Part shown: one piece after another, positions 27,967 through 37,664 of the stretch
Layout: every line of letters starts with the position of its first letter
Numbering within the stretch: position 1 is the first letter of the stretch
Origin: Prolixibacteraceae bacterium
GTDB taxonomy: Bacteria > Bacteroidota > Bacteroidia > Bacteroidales > Prolixibacteraceae
Assembly (NCBI GenBank): GCA_028683385.1
Contig: JAQUIJ010000004.1
Span: forward strand, 337,416-401,415
Length of the DNA stretch: 64,000 nt
Direction: 5' to 3'
Made by a program: the position numbers and the translations under genes
The notes under the pieces: model-generated
What the model saw: only the letters and a program-made list of their open reading frames with translations
Database searches by the model: none
What the model was told of the DNA's origin: nothing

Positions 27967-28479
27967 TTAATCAAAACTATTGAGGATGTCGTTTACTTTT
28001 GAAGGGCTCACGCGCTGGAAAGTTTCATCTCCGACCATAACAACGGGCGCCAATCCGCAAGCTCCGAAGCAACGCCCAACTTCAAGCGAAAATTTACGGT
28101 CTGGCGTGGTATCTCCAACACTGATCCCAAGTTCTTTTGTCATTGCTTTTAGCACCTCTTGTCCGCCACGAACATAGCAAGCCGTTCCCAAACAAACACG
28201 AACAGTGTGTTTCCCTTTGGGTGTAGTTGAAAAGTAAGAATAGAAACCCACGACTCCGGCAACTTCGCTATAAGGGAGCTTCAATTCTTTGCTGACCATG
28301 CGCAATGCTTTTTCAGGAAGGTACCCAAATAAATTTTGAGCAGTTTGTAGAACTGGGATCAAAGCCCCTGGTACGGTTCGTTGCGATTTTACAATAATCA
28401 ATAGTCGCTCATAAAGTTCATTTTCATGAATCTGATTCCCTTTGCAATCTTGAAATTCCACTGTTGTCTGGGTTGCCAT
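27967..28479 (-). CDS. hydC: HydC/NuoE-like [2Fe-2S] subunit
   Basis: A 170-residue thioredoxin-like subunit homologous to the 24-kDa subunit of complex I. Its four ligands are in VRVCLGTACYVRGG and VGRCFGACGLAPVVM. An N-terminal helical bundle (VPGALIPVLQTAQNLFGYLP) and the EVAGVVGFYSYFSTTPKG segment are typical. The start at 28479 (MATQTTVEF) fits the family; an upstream frame extends 68 residues with unlikely composition. First gene of the leftward hydC-hydB-hydA operon, 71 bases before hydB. It should pass electrons between the flavin subunit and HydA. Confidence 0.92.
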   Translation of the reverse strand: MATQTTVEFQDCKGNQIHENELYERLLIIVKSQRTVPGALIPVLQTAQNLFGYLPEKALRMVSKELKLPYSEVAGVVGFYSYFSTTPKGKHTVRVCLGTACYVRGGQEVLKAMTKELGISVGDTTPDRKFSLEVGRCFGACGLAPVVMVGDETFQRVSPSKVNDILNSFD

Positions 28480-28708
28480 AGAATTGGTTTTTGATAGTTC
28501 TTCGAAAATTAAAGAATTTGATTTAAAAATTCCATCATTTTTCGCATTAGAAATCAATACTTTAGATGTTATGCAATATCTTATGTCAACATGTATATGT
28601 TTACATTTACGAAGACCTGAAATGTTTGAAAAGGTTGGAGGTGACTTTTCGGTTGAAATGCAATTCCTGAGATGGGCTTGCAAATGAATTAGACGGGGAA
28701 CTAATGTT

Positions 28709-29566
28709 TTACTGAGTAATTTCGTTAATTGTTGAACGGATATCCGGAAAGTTGAACGTGAAACCTTCGTTTAGCAGGCGTTCGGGTTCGACCTGAGGAC
28801 TCTGAAGGAGTAGGGTAGAAGCTTCACCCAAGGCGAATTTCAGGATAAATTCAGGAACGGTAAAAATGGCGGGCCGATTTAAAGATTTAGCCAAAGTTTT
28901 GGTGAAAGTTTTGTTGTCGATGTTTTCAGGTGCCACAAGATTGTAGATTCCCCGTGCATTTTTGTTTTCGATACTCCAACCTATTGCACGCGTAGCATCA
29001 GCAATATGAATAAACGGGAAAGACTGTTTCCCGCTTCCAATTTTTCCACCAATTCCAAATTTAATTACAGGAACAAGGCTCTTGATGGTTTTGGCCTCTT
29101 TTCCCAAAATGAGTCCAATTCTGAAAATTACTTTACGAACGTCAGGATTTAAATCGTCAGATGCATTTTCCCAGTTTTTAACCACTTCGGCGACGAAATC
29201 GTTTGAAAAGGAGAGGCTTTCTTCTGTGTGGACTTTATCCGCTGAATATATTCCAATAGCTGAAGCTGAAATAAATAAGCCAGGTCTGTTTTCCACAGGC
29301 AATCGATTGATAGCATGTACAATATTTTGAGTTGAATCGATTCTGCTCCTGATAATTTCACTTTTATTGGCCTTTGTCCATCTTGTCAGAATTGGTGCTC
29401 CTGCCAGACTAATTACAACATCAACATCCGAAAGATTTTTAGTCAGTTGATCAACATTGCTTAATTCAGATCTCTGAATACGCGTAACCTCATGATTTGC
29501 TGCTTCCAGCCCGGGAATCAGATTTTTGGCAATATATCCGTTTGATCCACTGATTGCAATTTTCAT
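28709..29566 (-). CDS. TIGR01777/YfcH-type epimerase-like protein
   Basis: A 285-residue short-chain dehydrogenase/epimerase-fold protein. It has the NAD(P) motif SGSNGYIAKNL at the start, VVISLAGAPI near 52, FISASAIGIYS near 103, and a C-terminal DUF1731-like region ending VEPERLLNEGFTFNFPDI. This matches the TIGR01777 family, whose best-known member is called cell-division inhibitor SulA-like or YfcH. The substrate is unknown. Note the usual YxxxK is weak, as is common in this family. Divergent from the PBP1A gene. Confidence 0.85.
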   Translation of the reverse strand: MKIAISGSNGYIAKNLIPGLEAANHEVTRIQRSELSNVDQLTKNLSDVDVVISLAGAPILTRWTKANKSEIIRSRIDSTQNIVHAINRLPVENRPGLFISASAIGIYSADKVHTEESLSFSNDFVAEVVKNWENASDDLNPDVRKVIFRIGLILGKEAKTIKSLVPVIKFGIGGKIGSGKQSFPFIHIADATRAIGWSIENKNARGIYNLVAPENIDNKTFTKTLAKSLNRPAIFTVPEFILKFALGEASTLLLQSPQVEPERLLNEGFTFNFPDIRSTINEITQ

Positions 29567-29966
29567 AAGTGATCGGATTTTAAATTTACTCGGTTGAATG
29601 TAAAAAATATAACCGTCGAAGTTGAATTTAAGTTTAACTTTTCAGGAATAAAAATGGATTCAACTCATTTTAATGTAATTTTGCGGCGATAAACTTGCCA
29701 ACTAAGCAGATTTTCCTGAAATTATTCCAATAAATGTTTGAAGATGACATTCTGATTACGGAGTTTCATTTAATTCCATAATAACTTTGAAATTTTTCAG
29801 TTAAGTTTGTTGAAAGACAAAGATTATATCATTCAGTGAATAAAGAAATGAAACGAGCCATGAGAACGATACTCTTACACGCGAGGACGACTAATATGGC
29901 GAGTCCCTGCCCGCCAAAAGGCTTGTCAGGCGGGCATCTGGCAATTAAAAAACAAATTATCGACAG
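29567..29966. other. Intergenic gap with a dispersed repeat
   Basis: 400 bases between divergent genes. TAATTTTG at 29676-29683 and TAACTTTG at 29782-29789 are candidate -7 boxes for the rightward PBP1A unit; neither has a clear -33 partner. A hairpin repeat occupies the end of the gap. No ORF worth calling. Confidence 0.5.
29901..29952 (+). repeat. Dispersed hairpin repeat, copy 1
   Basis: CTGCCCGCC and GGCGGGCA form a stem around AAAAGGCTTGTCA, followed by TCTGGCAATTAAAAAA. The same sequence is found inverted at 46688-46740 with essentially full identity over about 49 bases. It sits 15 bases before the PBP1A start, so it lies within its leader. Confidence 0.88.
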
Positions 29967-32393
29967 ATGAAAAAGAAAACACCGATATCTTCAACTAAAA
30001 CAAAAACATCAACACGTAAAAAGAGTAGCTCGAACAAAAGCCTTGGTCGGAGAATTTTTTTCTTTCTTTTAAAAGCAGGCATTGCGCTACTTATGCTTGG
30101 ATTTTTGCTATTTCTGATCGTCTATGTGGGATTTACAGGCCCGGTTCCTTCGAGTGAAGAACTGCAAAAAATTAAAAACCCGGTTTCGACCGAAGTCTAT
30201 GCTGCTGATGGCCGGCTGCTTGGCCGGTATTACATCGAAAACCGAAGCAATGTTAGCTTCGATCAGATTTCACCTAATGTCATTAATGCGCTGATTGCAA
30301 CTGAGGATTCACGTTTTTATCACCATACCGGAATCGATGAAATAGCACTTTTACGTGTTTTCCTCAAATCGGTACTGCTTCAGGATCACAGCTCTGGCGG
30401 TGGAAGTACGCTCAGTCAGCAAGTTGCAAAGAATCTTTATCCGCGTAAATCGTTTGGTCCGTTGACAATGCCAGTGAATAAGCTGCGTGAATCAATTATT
30501 GCCTATCGATTGGAGAAGCTTTATACCAAAGACGAAATTTTAACCCTGTACCTGAATACCGTTCCTTTTGCTGAAAATACGTATGGCATTGGTGTGGCTT
30601 CTGAGCGATTCTTCAATAAGCCACCGTCGAAGCTGAAAGTTCCCGAAGCTGCAACGCTCGTTGGAATGCTAAAAGCCAATAATAGCTACAATCCGCGAAA
30701 AAACCCGGAACGTTCGCTCGACAGACGAAATGTGGTGATTGATCAAATGCTGAAATACAACTACATTTCGGTGGGTGAAGCTAAATTATATAAAGCTGAG
30801 CCATTGAACCTTACTTATAACTTAATCACGTATAATGAAGGGCCAGCTCCCTACCTGATGGAGAAAATTCGCCCGTTTCTTCAGGATTGGTGCGACAATC
30901 ACATGAAAGAGGATGAGACTCCATATAATTTATTTACCGATGGTTTAAAAATCAGGACTACAATTGATTTCGACATGCAACTGGCAGCCGAAAATGCTGT
31001 TTCTGACCAGATGAAAAAACTTCAGGCCGTGTTTGATGCAGCCTGGGGAAAAAAGAACCCATGGGGAAATGACAAGTCGGTTGTAACCCGCGCCATGAAA
31101 CGGTCTAACCGCTACCGTTCGCTAAAAAAAGCTGGTGTTCCTGACGATCAGGTAAAGACTATTTTTAATACTCCAACTTCAGTTTCACTATTTACCTGGG
31201 ATGGAAAGAAGCAGGCTGAAATGACTCCAATGGATTCAATTCAGTACTATTTGAAGATCATTAATACCGGTTTCATGGCCATGGATCCCAATTCGGGAGA
31301 GCTAAAAGCCTACATTGGCGGGAATGATTTCCGTTACTTTCAATACGATCATACCACTTCGAAACGGCAGGTGGGTTCAACCTTCAAGCCGATTGTGTAT
31401 CTGGCTGCTCTTGAAGCGGGTATTTCTCCGGATACCTATTTCCCAAACGAAAGAAAAGTTTATGCCGATTATGACAACTGGTCTCCCGAAAACTCACACG
31501 ATGAATATACAGGGTTCTATTCGATGGAAGGAGCTTTGTCGAAGTCAATCAATACCATTGCTGTTGAAGTGATGATGCAGGCAGGTATATCCAATGTGGT
31601 TGATTTGGCCAAACGAATGGGGATTGATTCAGATTTGCCACCATATCCTTCGTTGGCATTGGGTACCGCTTCTGTTTCGTTGCAGGAAATGGTTTGCGCT
31701 TATTCCGAACTGGTTAACGGTGGACGAAAAGTTACCCCTTATTATTTAAAGTCTGTTGAATCGAACAAAGGTCAGGTGCTTGAAAAATTTCAGAACATTC
31801 AGCCTGACGAACAAGTTGCATCGCCTGAAAATTGCAGGATAATAACCCAAATGCTGAAATCGGTTGTGAACGATGGAACAGGAAGCTCCATTCGTTCGGT
31901 ATGGGGCATCGATTCTGAATTTGCCGGAAAAACAGGTACTACTCAGGATCAGGCTGATGGCTGGTTTATTGGGATGACACCAACTTTGGTGGCCGGTGCA
32001 TGGGTTGGGGGAGAAGATCCTTCCATTCATTTCAGATCGTTGGGCGAAGGTGCCGGTGGAAAAACTGCATTGCCAATCGTTGGGCAATTCTATAGCCAGA
32101 TTCTGCATAAAAGTAAGTACCAAAACATGAGGTTCAGTACATTTGAATCACCTTCGGAAGAGAGTATGGCTATGCTGAATATTCCTCCTTACCGCGAAGT
32201 TTTGGAGGTTGGATTGCGGGGTTTTATTCATGATCTCTTCGGAAAAAAAGAAACCAATCCGAATTACGATCAGAAAAAACAGGGAAAATCAGTTGCAGAA
32301 CCAAATAAAGAAGAAGCTAAACCAACTACTGAAACTGAAAAGAAACCATTTTGGCAGAGCATGAAGGAAATTTTCAAAAAGAAAAGCAAATAG
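29967..32393 (+). CDS. Bifunctional penicillin-binding protein 1A
   Basis: Polymerises and crosslinks peptidoglycan at the inner membrane. The 808-residue protein has a short basic cytosolic tail, one membrane helix at about 30-55 and a GT51 glycosyltransferase domain (ATEDSRFYHHTGID near 115, GGGSTLSQQVAKNLYP near 150). The transpeptidase domain has all three active motifs: STFK near 477, SKSIN near 531 and KTGTT near 655. The C-terminus is a low-complexity Lys/Glu tail. Length is normal. It is followed after 12 bases by the ClC gene and probably shares its transcript. The start ATG follows a hairpin repeat. Confidence 0.94.
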   Translation: MKKKTPISSTKTKTSTRKKSSSNKSLGRRIFFFLLKAGIALLMLGFLLFLIVYVGFTGPVPSSEELQKIKNPVSTEVYAADGRLLGRYYIENRSNVSFDQISPNVINALIATEDSRFYHHTGIDEIALLRVFLKSVLLQDHSSGGGSTLSQQVAKNLYPRKSFGPLTMPVNKLRESIIAYRLEKLYTKDEILTLYLNTVPFAENTYGIGVASERFFNKPPSKLKVPEAATLVGMLKANNSYNPRKNPERSLDRRNVVIDQMLKYNYISVGEAKLYKAEPLNLTYNLITYNEGPAPYLMEKIRPFLQDWCDNHMKEDETPYNLFTDGLKIRTTIDFDMQLAAENAVSDQMKKLQAVFDAAWGKKNPWGNDKSVVTRAMKRSNRYRSLKKAGVPDDQVKTIFNTPTSVSLFTWDGKKQAEMTPMDSIQYYLKIINTGFMAMDPNSGELKAYIGGNDFRYFQYDHTTSKRQVGSTFKPIVYLAALEAGISPDTYFPNERKVYADYDNWSPENSHDEYTGFYSMEGALSKSINTIAVEVMMQAGISNVVDLAKRMGIDSDLPPYPSLALGTASVSLQEMVCAYSELVNGGRKVTPYYLKSVESNKGQVLEKFQNIQPDEQVASPENCRIITQMLKSVVNDGTGSSIRSVWGIDSEFAGKTGTTQDQADGWFIGMTPTLVAGAWVGGEDPSIHFRSLGEGAGGKTALPIVGQFYSQILHKSKYQNMRFSTFESPSEESMAMLNIPPYREVLEVGLRGFIHDLFGKKETNPNYDQKKQGKSVAEPNKEEAKPTTETEKKPFWQSMKEIFKKKSK

Positions 32394-32405
32394 TAAATAG
32401 AACAA

Positions 32406-34163
32406 ATGATAAAAAGAATACAGAAATTCTTCTCAGAAACGACTGAAAAGAATAAGATTTATATTTTAAGCTTGTTGGTTGGTTTGGTTAGCGGAACTGC
32501 TGCCTTTATGCTGAAAAATTTCATCCATTACGTTAGTTATTTTTTGACACGACACTTCAGTACTTCGTCTGAAAGCTTTTTCTACCTGGCTTATCCGATG
32601 ATTGGTATATTTATCAGCGTTCTAATTGTTAAATACCTGATTAAAGATGACATCAGTCACGGAGTGTCCAAAATCTTATCAGCGCTCTCCAAAAGAGGTA
32701 GTGTTATAAAGGCTCACAATATGTTTTCCTCGATGATAACCAGTGCATTTACGATTGGATTTGGAGGATCTGTTGGAGCTGAAGCCCCAATTGTATATAC
32801 CGGTGCAGCTATTGGTTCCAATATTTCAAAAGTGTTTAGCCTGAATGAAAATCAAATGCGGTTGTTAATTGGTTGTGGAGCTACCGGAGCCATCGCTGGT
32901 ATTTTTAAGGCTCCCATTGCCGGAATCATGTTTACCCTTGAAGTACTGATGCTTGACCTAACAATGGGCTCATTGATACCACTTCTTATTTCCGGAATTA
33001 CGGCTGCTTCTTTGGCATATTTCTTCATGGGTAACGAAGTGCTGTTCCATTTTTCACTTGAAAATCAGTTTAATTACGACAATCTTCTGTATTATATTCT
33101 GCTTGGTATTTTAAGCGGATTCATTTCATTGTACTTTACACGAGTAGGAATGTATGTTGAAAGCCTTGTCAAAAGAATCAGCAACATTTATACTAAACTG
33201 ATATTTGGTGGCATTACCCTGGGAATACTGATATTCGTTTTCCCGTCGTTGTGGGGTGAAGGTTATGAGTCGATCAATAAGATATTCAATGGCAATGGAG
33301 CCGATATATTGAATAATTCTCTATTCTTTGATTGGAAATCAGACCCTTATTTCTTAATGTTTATTTTGGTGCTTATTTTAGTGTTTAAGGTATTTGCAAT
33401 GTCTATTACCACATCGAGTGGGGGAGTTGGTGGTATTTTTGCTCCAACTTTATTTATGGGAGCCGTGGGCGGTTACTTTTTATCGTTTTCGCTGAATACC
33501 TTTTTCGGTTTGAAATTGTCTGATGCAAATTTTGCACTTGTTGGAATGGGCTCATTGATGGCTGGCGTAATGCATGCTCCATTGCTCGGTATTTTTCTAA
33601 TTGCAGAAATAACAGGTGGCTATCAATTGCTGGTTCCACTAATTATCTCAGCAACTGTTGCCTATGTAACAATTACACGGTTCGAACCACATTCAATCTA
33701 TACTAAGCGACTTGCCGAATTGGGCGATTTGGTTACTCACCATAAAGACAAGGCTGCCATGCACTTTATGAATACAAAAGAATTGATTGAAACCGATTTC
33801 GAGATTTTAACGCCTGATCTGAATCTGGGACAAATGACTTATTATATTGCCCGCTCAAAGCGTGATCTTTTCCCTGTAGTCGACGAAAACGGAATGCTCG
33901 AAGGAATGATAAAGTTAAATGATATAAAAAACTTGATTTTCGAGCAGGATTTATACGAAAAGATCAGTGTTCGCGATTTGATGTACATGCCCGAATTCTT
34001 TATATCACCAAACGATCCAATGGAGGTTATTGTAGATAAATTTAAGTCATGTGGTCGTTATAACCTGGCCGTTTTGGACGAAGGGAAATACATTGGTTTT
34101 ATTTCCAGAGCACGGGTATTTTCAGTTTACCGCGATACCATGGCGGATTTGTCATTTGAGTAA
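32406..34163 (+). CDS. ClC-family chloride channel/antiporter with CBS pair
   Basis: The 585-residue protein has a ClC membrane domain at about 15-430 and two C-terminal CBS domains at about 450-580 (FEILTPDLNLGQMTYYIARS and FISPNDPMEVIVDKFKSCG). Conserved segments include DISHGVSKIL at the GSGIP position, GSVGAEAPIVYTGAAIGSN near 121-139 and GGVGGIFAPTLFMGAVGGY. The gating Glu (Glu126) is kept, but the usual GREGP/GKEGP motif reads GAEAP. CBS domains normally bind adenine nucleotides. Anion specificity and channel versus exchanger mode cannot be read from sequence. Likely in one transcript with the PBP1A gene. Confidence 0.9.
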   Translation: MIKRIQKFFSETTEKNKIYILSLLVGLVSGTAAFMLKNFIHYVSYFLTRHFSTSSESFFYLAYPMIGIFISVLIVKYLIKDDISHGVSKILSALSKRGSVIKAHNMFSSMITSAFTIGFGGSVGAEAPIVYTGAAIGSNISKVFSLNENQMRLLIGCGATGAIAGIFKAPIAGIMFTLEVLMLDLTMGSLIPLLISGITAASLAYFFMGNEVLFHFSLENQFNYDNLLYYILLGILSGFISLYFTRVGMYVESLVKRISNIYTKLIFGGITLGILIFVFPSLWGEGYESINKIFNGNGADILNNSLFFDWKSDPYFLMFILVLILVFKVFAMSITTSSGGVGGIFAPTLFMGAVGGYFLSFSLNTFFGLKLSDANFALVGMGSLMAGVMHAPLLGIFLIAEITGGYQLLVPLIISATVAYVTITRFEPHSIYTKRLAELGDLVTHHKDKAAMHFMNTKELIETDFEILTPDLNLGQMTYYIARSKRDLFPVVDENGMLEGMIKLNDIKNLIFEQDLYEKISVRDLMYMPEFFISPNDPMEVIVDKFKSCGRYNLAVLDEGKYIGFISRARVFSVYRDTMADLSFE

Positions 34164-34208
34164 AAAGTCAGGAGTTGCTTAAAATGTGTTAGTCATACCG
34201 TTGAAAGA

Positions 34209-34275
34209 TCGTCACCCTGAACTTGTTTCAGGGTCTCCTCAGCTTAGAGATGTCGAAATAAATTCGACATGACAT
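34209..34275. repeat. Intergenic double-hairpin repeat
   Basis: ACCCTGAACTTGTTTCAGGGT at about 34213-34233 is followed by TGTCGAAATAAATTCGACA at 34250-34268. Each is a near-perfect hairpin. I recognise this two-hairpin block as one often seen between genes in Bacteroidota genomes; here it lies between converging genes and may act in termination. Confidence 0.65.
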
Positions 34276-34329
34276 TGCAACAAGAGCCGTTGGCACAATA
34301 CCAGAGTGCTTAAAGCAAAGCATAAATAT

Positions 34330-34719
34330 TCAATTCTTAAGTGATTTGTTATAAGCCAGGTAAACTCCCGCGAAGATCAAAGTAAAAATGGTATTGGTGG
34401 CCGAAAATGCGTTTGCTCCAAGCCAGATCACCGGCAGAAACAGGATCATTGTTTGGGCTATCAGGTAAAAATAAAGGCCAGCCCGTTGCATTCGGTAAAG
34501 TTTAATTGCTCCAACCAATGAAACGCAGAAAGCTGCCATCAGCATCGCAAAATAAAGCGGACTTAATTTTTCAGTGGCCGTAATATTCGTTACTGAAGTG
34601 ATTTTTTCAGTAACAATCCTGAAAAATAAAGTAGATATGAACATGCTGATAAATCCGATGCTACTTCCAATTATGCTGAAAATACTGGCAGACTCGAACA
34701 GGATTGGTTTTTTCTTCAT
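34330..34719 (-). CDS. Small four-helix membrane protein of unknown function
   Basis: A 129-residue protein with four hydrophobic segments: FSIIGSSIGFISMFISTLFF, LYFAMLMAAFCVSLVGAIKL, FYLIAQTMILFLPVIWLGA and TIFTLIFAGVYLAYN. No signal peptide cleavage site and no recognised family motif. The even spacing of helices and normal codon use support a real gene. Alone between the ClC gene and glyA, on the opposite strand. Confidence 0.65.
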   Translation of the reverse strand: MKKKPILFESASIFSIIGSSIGFISMFISTLFFRIVTEKITSVTNITATEKLSPLYFAMLMAAFCVSLVGAIKLYRMQRAGLYFYLIAQTMILFLPVIWLGANAFSATNTIFTLIFAGVYLAYNKSLKN

Positions 34720-34834
34720 CTTAACGAATGATTAATTGTTCAAAAATACCTCATTTTTTGAATAACTTCATTTTTACGACAGCTTGTTTTTATTGTACAT
34801 TTACACCCTCAATTTTAACCAATATTTTACCGTA

Positions 34835-36115
34835 ATGGAAAGAGATACCAAAGTATTTGAGATCATTGAAAAAGAACGTCAGCGTCAGATCAGCGGAATC
34901 GAATTGATTGCTTCTGAAAATTTTGTCAGCCAACAGGTTCTGGAAGCGATGGGATCGGTTATGACCAACAAGTATGCAGAAGGATATCCCGGACACCGTT
35001 ATTATGGCGGTTGTCAATTCGTCGATATGACCGAACAACTGGCGATCGATCGTATCAAGGAAGTTTTTGGTGCTGTTTATGCCAATGTTCAACCACACTC
35101 TGGTGCTCAGGCCAATGCGGCAGTTTTAGCTGTTATCCTGAATCCAGGTGATACCTTTTTAGGACTGGATTTGGCTCACGGAGGTCACCTTTCTCATGGT
35201 TCTCCTGTAAATTCATCAGGTGTACTGTATCGTCCGATTGCCTATCACGTGAAGGAAGAAACCGGAATGGTTGATTATGACGAAATGGAAGCTTTGGCGT
35301 TGGAACACAAGCCGAAACTGATTATTGGCGGCGCTTCTGCTTATTCGCGCGAATGGGATTATGCCCGCATGCGTTCCATTGCTGATAAAATCGGTGCTAT
35401 GCTGATGATTGACATGGCACATCCTGCAGGCTTGATTGCTGCCGGATTATTGGACAACCCGGTTAAATATGCACACATTGTAACTTCAACAACACATAAA
35501 ACTTTACGCGGGCCACGTGGTGGAATTATCCTGATGGGCGAAGATTTTGAAAATCCGTTTGGATTCAAAACGCCAAAAGGTGTTACTAAAATGATGTCGC
35601 AGGTACTCGATTTTTCGGTATTTCCCGGACAACAGGGTGGACCGTTGGAACATGTTATTGCAGCGAAAGCAGTTTCGTTTGCAGAAGCGCTTGATCCTTC
35701 ATACAAAGTTTACCAAACTCAGGTGAAAAAGAATGCTTCGGTTATGGCCGAAGCCTTTATGGCTAAAGGATATAAGGTGATTTCAGGAGGAACCGACAAT
35801 CATTCGATGTTGATTGACCTGCGTACCAAATTTCCTGATTTAACCGGTAAACAGGCTGAAAATGCCCTGGTAAGTGCCGATATCACCATCAACAAGAACA
35901 TGGTTCCATTCGATAGTCGTTCTCCATTTACAACTTCAGGTCTTCGTGTTGGAACACCTGCCATTACAACCCGTGGTTTGAAGGAAGATTCGATGGCGCT
36001 GATTGTTGATTTGATTGACGAGGTATTGAGTAACATCGACAATGAAGAAGTGATTCTTTCGGTACGTCAGCGCGTGAATGCAAAGATGAAAGATCTTCCT
36101 TTATTTGCCTGGTAA
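34835..36115 (+). CDS. glyA: Serine hydroxymethyltransferase
   Basis: PLP enzyme that interconverts serine and glycine and loads tetrahydrofolate with a one-carbon unit. The start at 34835 ([18 protein letters not shown]) fits the family; an upstream in-frame ATG adds 17 hydrophobic residues that do not belong. It has [13 protein letters not shown] near residue 25, [10 protein letters not shown] near 53, [13 protein letters not shown] near 170 and the PLP lysine in [13 protein letters not shown] near 225. 426 residues is normal. Monocistronic with a strong terminator. Confidence 0.97.
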   Translation: MERDTKVFEIIEKERQRQISGIELIASENFVSQQVLEAMGSVMTNKYAEGYPGHRYYGGCQFVDMTEQLAIDRIKEVFGAVYANVQPHSGAQANAAVLAVILNPGDTFLGLDLAHGGHLSHGSPVNSSGVLYRPIAYHVKEETGMVDYDEMEALALEHKPKLIIGGASAYSREWDYARMRSIADKIGAMLMIDMAHPAGLIAAGLLDNPVKYAHIVTSTTHKTLRGPRGGIILMGEDFENPFGFKTPKGVTKMMSQVLDFSVFPGQQGGPLEHVIAAKAVSFAEALDPSYKVYQTQVKKNASVMAEAFMAKGYKVISGGTDNHSMLIDLRTKFPDLTGKQAENALVSADITINKNMVPFDSRSPFTTSGLRVGTPAITTRGLKEDSMALIVDLIDEVLSNIDNEEVILSVRQRVNAKMKDLPLFAW

Positions 36116-36157
36116 AATAGCAAGTCATTCGGAAAGAGTCAATCGAAAAAATAATAA

Positions 36158-36204
36158 AAAAATCCGGAAGGTGATCGGTTGATCATACCTTCCGGATTTC
36201 TTTT
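36158..36204. terminator. Terminator between glyA and the serine-hydrolase-like gene
   Basis: AAATCCGGAAGGT pairs exactly with ACCTTCCGGATTT across a 14-base loop and is followed by CTTTTG. An A-run precedes it, so it may work in both directions for these converging genes. Confidence 0.85.
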
Positions 36205-36223
36205 GTTGCCAAACAACTTGGTT

Positions 36224-37396
36224 TTATTTGTTCTCAGGAGCTTCAGGCACGGAGTTTTCCGGAGTTTTAGCTTTTTTCTCAGGATGCAATTGATTCTGAA
36301 AAACTGATGCGACTTCGAATACCGGAAGTTCCCATGAACCACCTCCAATGTTACAGGCCATGGCAATCACGATTTTATCTTCAGGGAAAATTAACAGGGC
36401 AGAACTTCCGCCACTTACAGAGCCTTTTTGTCCAAGAAATGTTTTTCCTTCGTTATCTTGGTTAACAATTAGTCCGAATCCAAACGATGAGGTTTTACCG
36501 TTTTTCAAAACAAATGGTTTTGTTATTCGGTCAATAGTTTCTTGATTCAGAAATCCGGGATACAGCAGTGTATTTCCCATCTTAACCATATCAATAACCG
36601 AACTCAGGTATCCGGCCGAAGCTTCTTTGCCCCGAAGGTCAATTGAACCGGCAACCATTGGTTGTGCTAAATAATCATAGTCGTAAGTGTTGCTTTTATT
36701 CTCTATAATCAAGTATGGATTATCCGAAATGGTATTCGACAATTTAAGTGTGTTGATAAGAGTCTTCTTTACTATTTTGGTAAATAAATCATTATTCGTT
36801 TTTTCAATGATGTAGCCGATTAGATCGAATCCAAGTTCGGTATGTAAGGTGTAAACACCAGGTTCGTACAAGAGCGAATCGCTGATGAAAGAAGGTATCA
36901 GCGTTTCATAATTCGTTGTGTTGCCTCTTCCGGCTGCGGTTTTCTCCGTCCTGATTCCAGAGCCATGGACGCCAAGCTGGTAAACGGTATAATTGGTTGG
37001 TTTTTGCGCCAGTTCAGGTAAAAGTTCTTTTACCGGCTGATCAAATTTTAATTTGCCTTCTTCGTAAAGTTTGGATGCTGTTAAAGTGGTTATTAATTCA
37101 GAAATCTGTCCGATGCGGAACCTATGGGTAGGGGAGGCTTTTGTTTTTAATTCGGAACTGGAATAGCCAAAACCATCGGCCCAAACCAGTTGATTGTCAA
37201 TTGAAACGGCAACAGTTAATCCGGGAATGTAATTGATCGCGCAGAATAAGCCAACTTTTTTGTAGGCTTCAACCACACTTTGTTTATACTTACCTGACCG
37301 AACGATCGATGGATCTGTTGTTTTTTTCTGACATGAAAATAGTAATCCGCAAATGATCAATATGACCAGACTTCTAAATAGAGCTTGTGTTTTCAT
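36224..37396 (-). CDS. Beta-lactamase-fold lipoprotein, probably catalytically dead
   Basis: The start at 37396 gives a lipoprotein signal (LVILIICGLLFSCQKK), so it should be membrane anchored at Cys22. The 390-residue body follows the class C beta-lactamase/serine hydrolase family in order: INYIPGLTVAVSID, the GFGYSS segment, FRIGQISELITTLTA, an EEGKLKFDQPV helix, YEPGVYTLHTELGFDLIGYII and LGQKGSVSGGSSALLIFP. Where active members have SxxK, this has Gln97-Ile-Ser-Glu100. Where they have YxN, it has Leu184-His-Thr186. Loss of two of three catalytic motifs suggests a binding protein or pseudoenzyme. Single gene facing glyA. Confidence 0.8.
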   Translation of the reverse strand: MKTQALFRSLVILIICGLLFSCQKKTTDPSIVRSGKYKQSVVEAYKKVGLFCAINYIPGLTVAVSIDNQLVWADGFGYSSSELKTKASPTHRFRIGQISELITTLTASKLYEEGKLKFDQPVKELLPELAQKPTNYTVYQLGVHGSGIRTEKTAAGRGNTTNYETLIPSFISDSLLYEPGVYTLHTELGFDLIGYIIEKTNNDLFTKIVKKTLINTLKLSNTISDNPYLIIENKSNTYDYDYLAQPMVAGSIDLRGKEASAGYLSSVIDMVKMGNTLLYPGFLNQETIDRITKPFVLKNGKTSSFGFGLIVNQDNEGKTFLGQKGSVSGGSSALLIFPEDKIVIAMACNIGGGSWELPVFEVASVFQNQLHPEKKAKTPENSVPEAPENK

Positions 37397-37664
37397 TGGT
37401 GTTGTTAATCGTTTAAATTTCCAGAAATACATTATCATGCGCCGAAAATAAGGATTTCAAATTTTTTCATGAAGAATTGAACGGCAAATTATAAGGTAGT
37501 AAAATGTTAAATTTTCTAAATGAAATTGTATTTACAGTATCATCGAATTATCGATGAGGCAATATTTTAAAACCTTGCTAAAGTAAGGAGATATATTCCA
37601 GTGATGCCTGTCGGAAGCTGAATTTTATTAAATTTACAAACAACCCAGTTCTAATACAAGCACT

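Noticed and set aside
22914-28479. Respiratory complex I genes
   Set aside because: NuoE/NuoF-like subunits occur with an H-cluster subunit and no membrane subunits, so this is a soluble hydrogenase.
29676-29789. Two strong promoters for the PBP1A gene
   Set aside because: Both have a -7 box but no -33 box at fitting distance, so only mentioned within the gap entry.
36224-37396. Active class C beta-lactamase or antibiotic-resistance gene
   Set aside because: SxxK and YxN motifs are missing.
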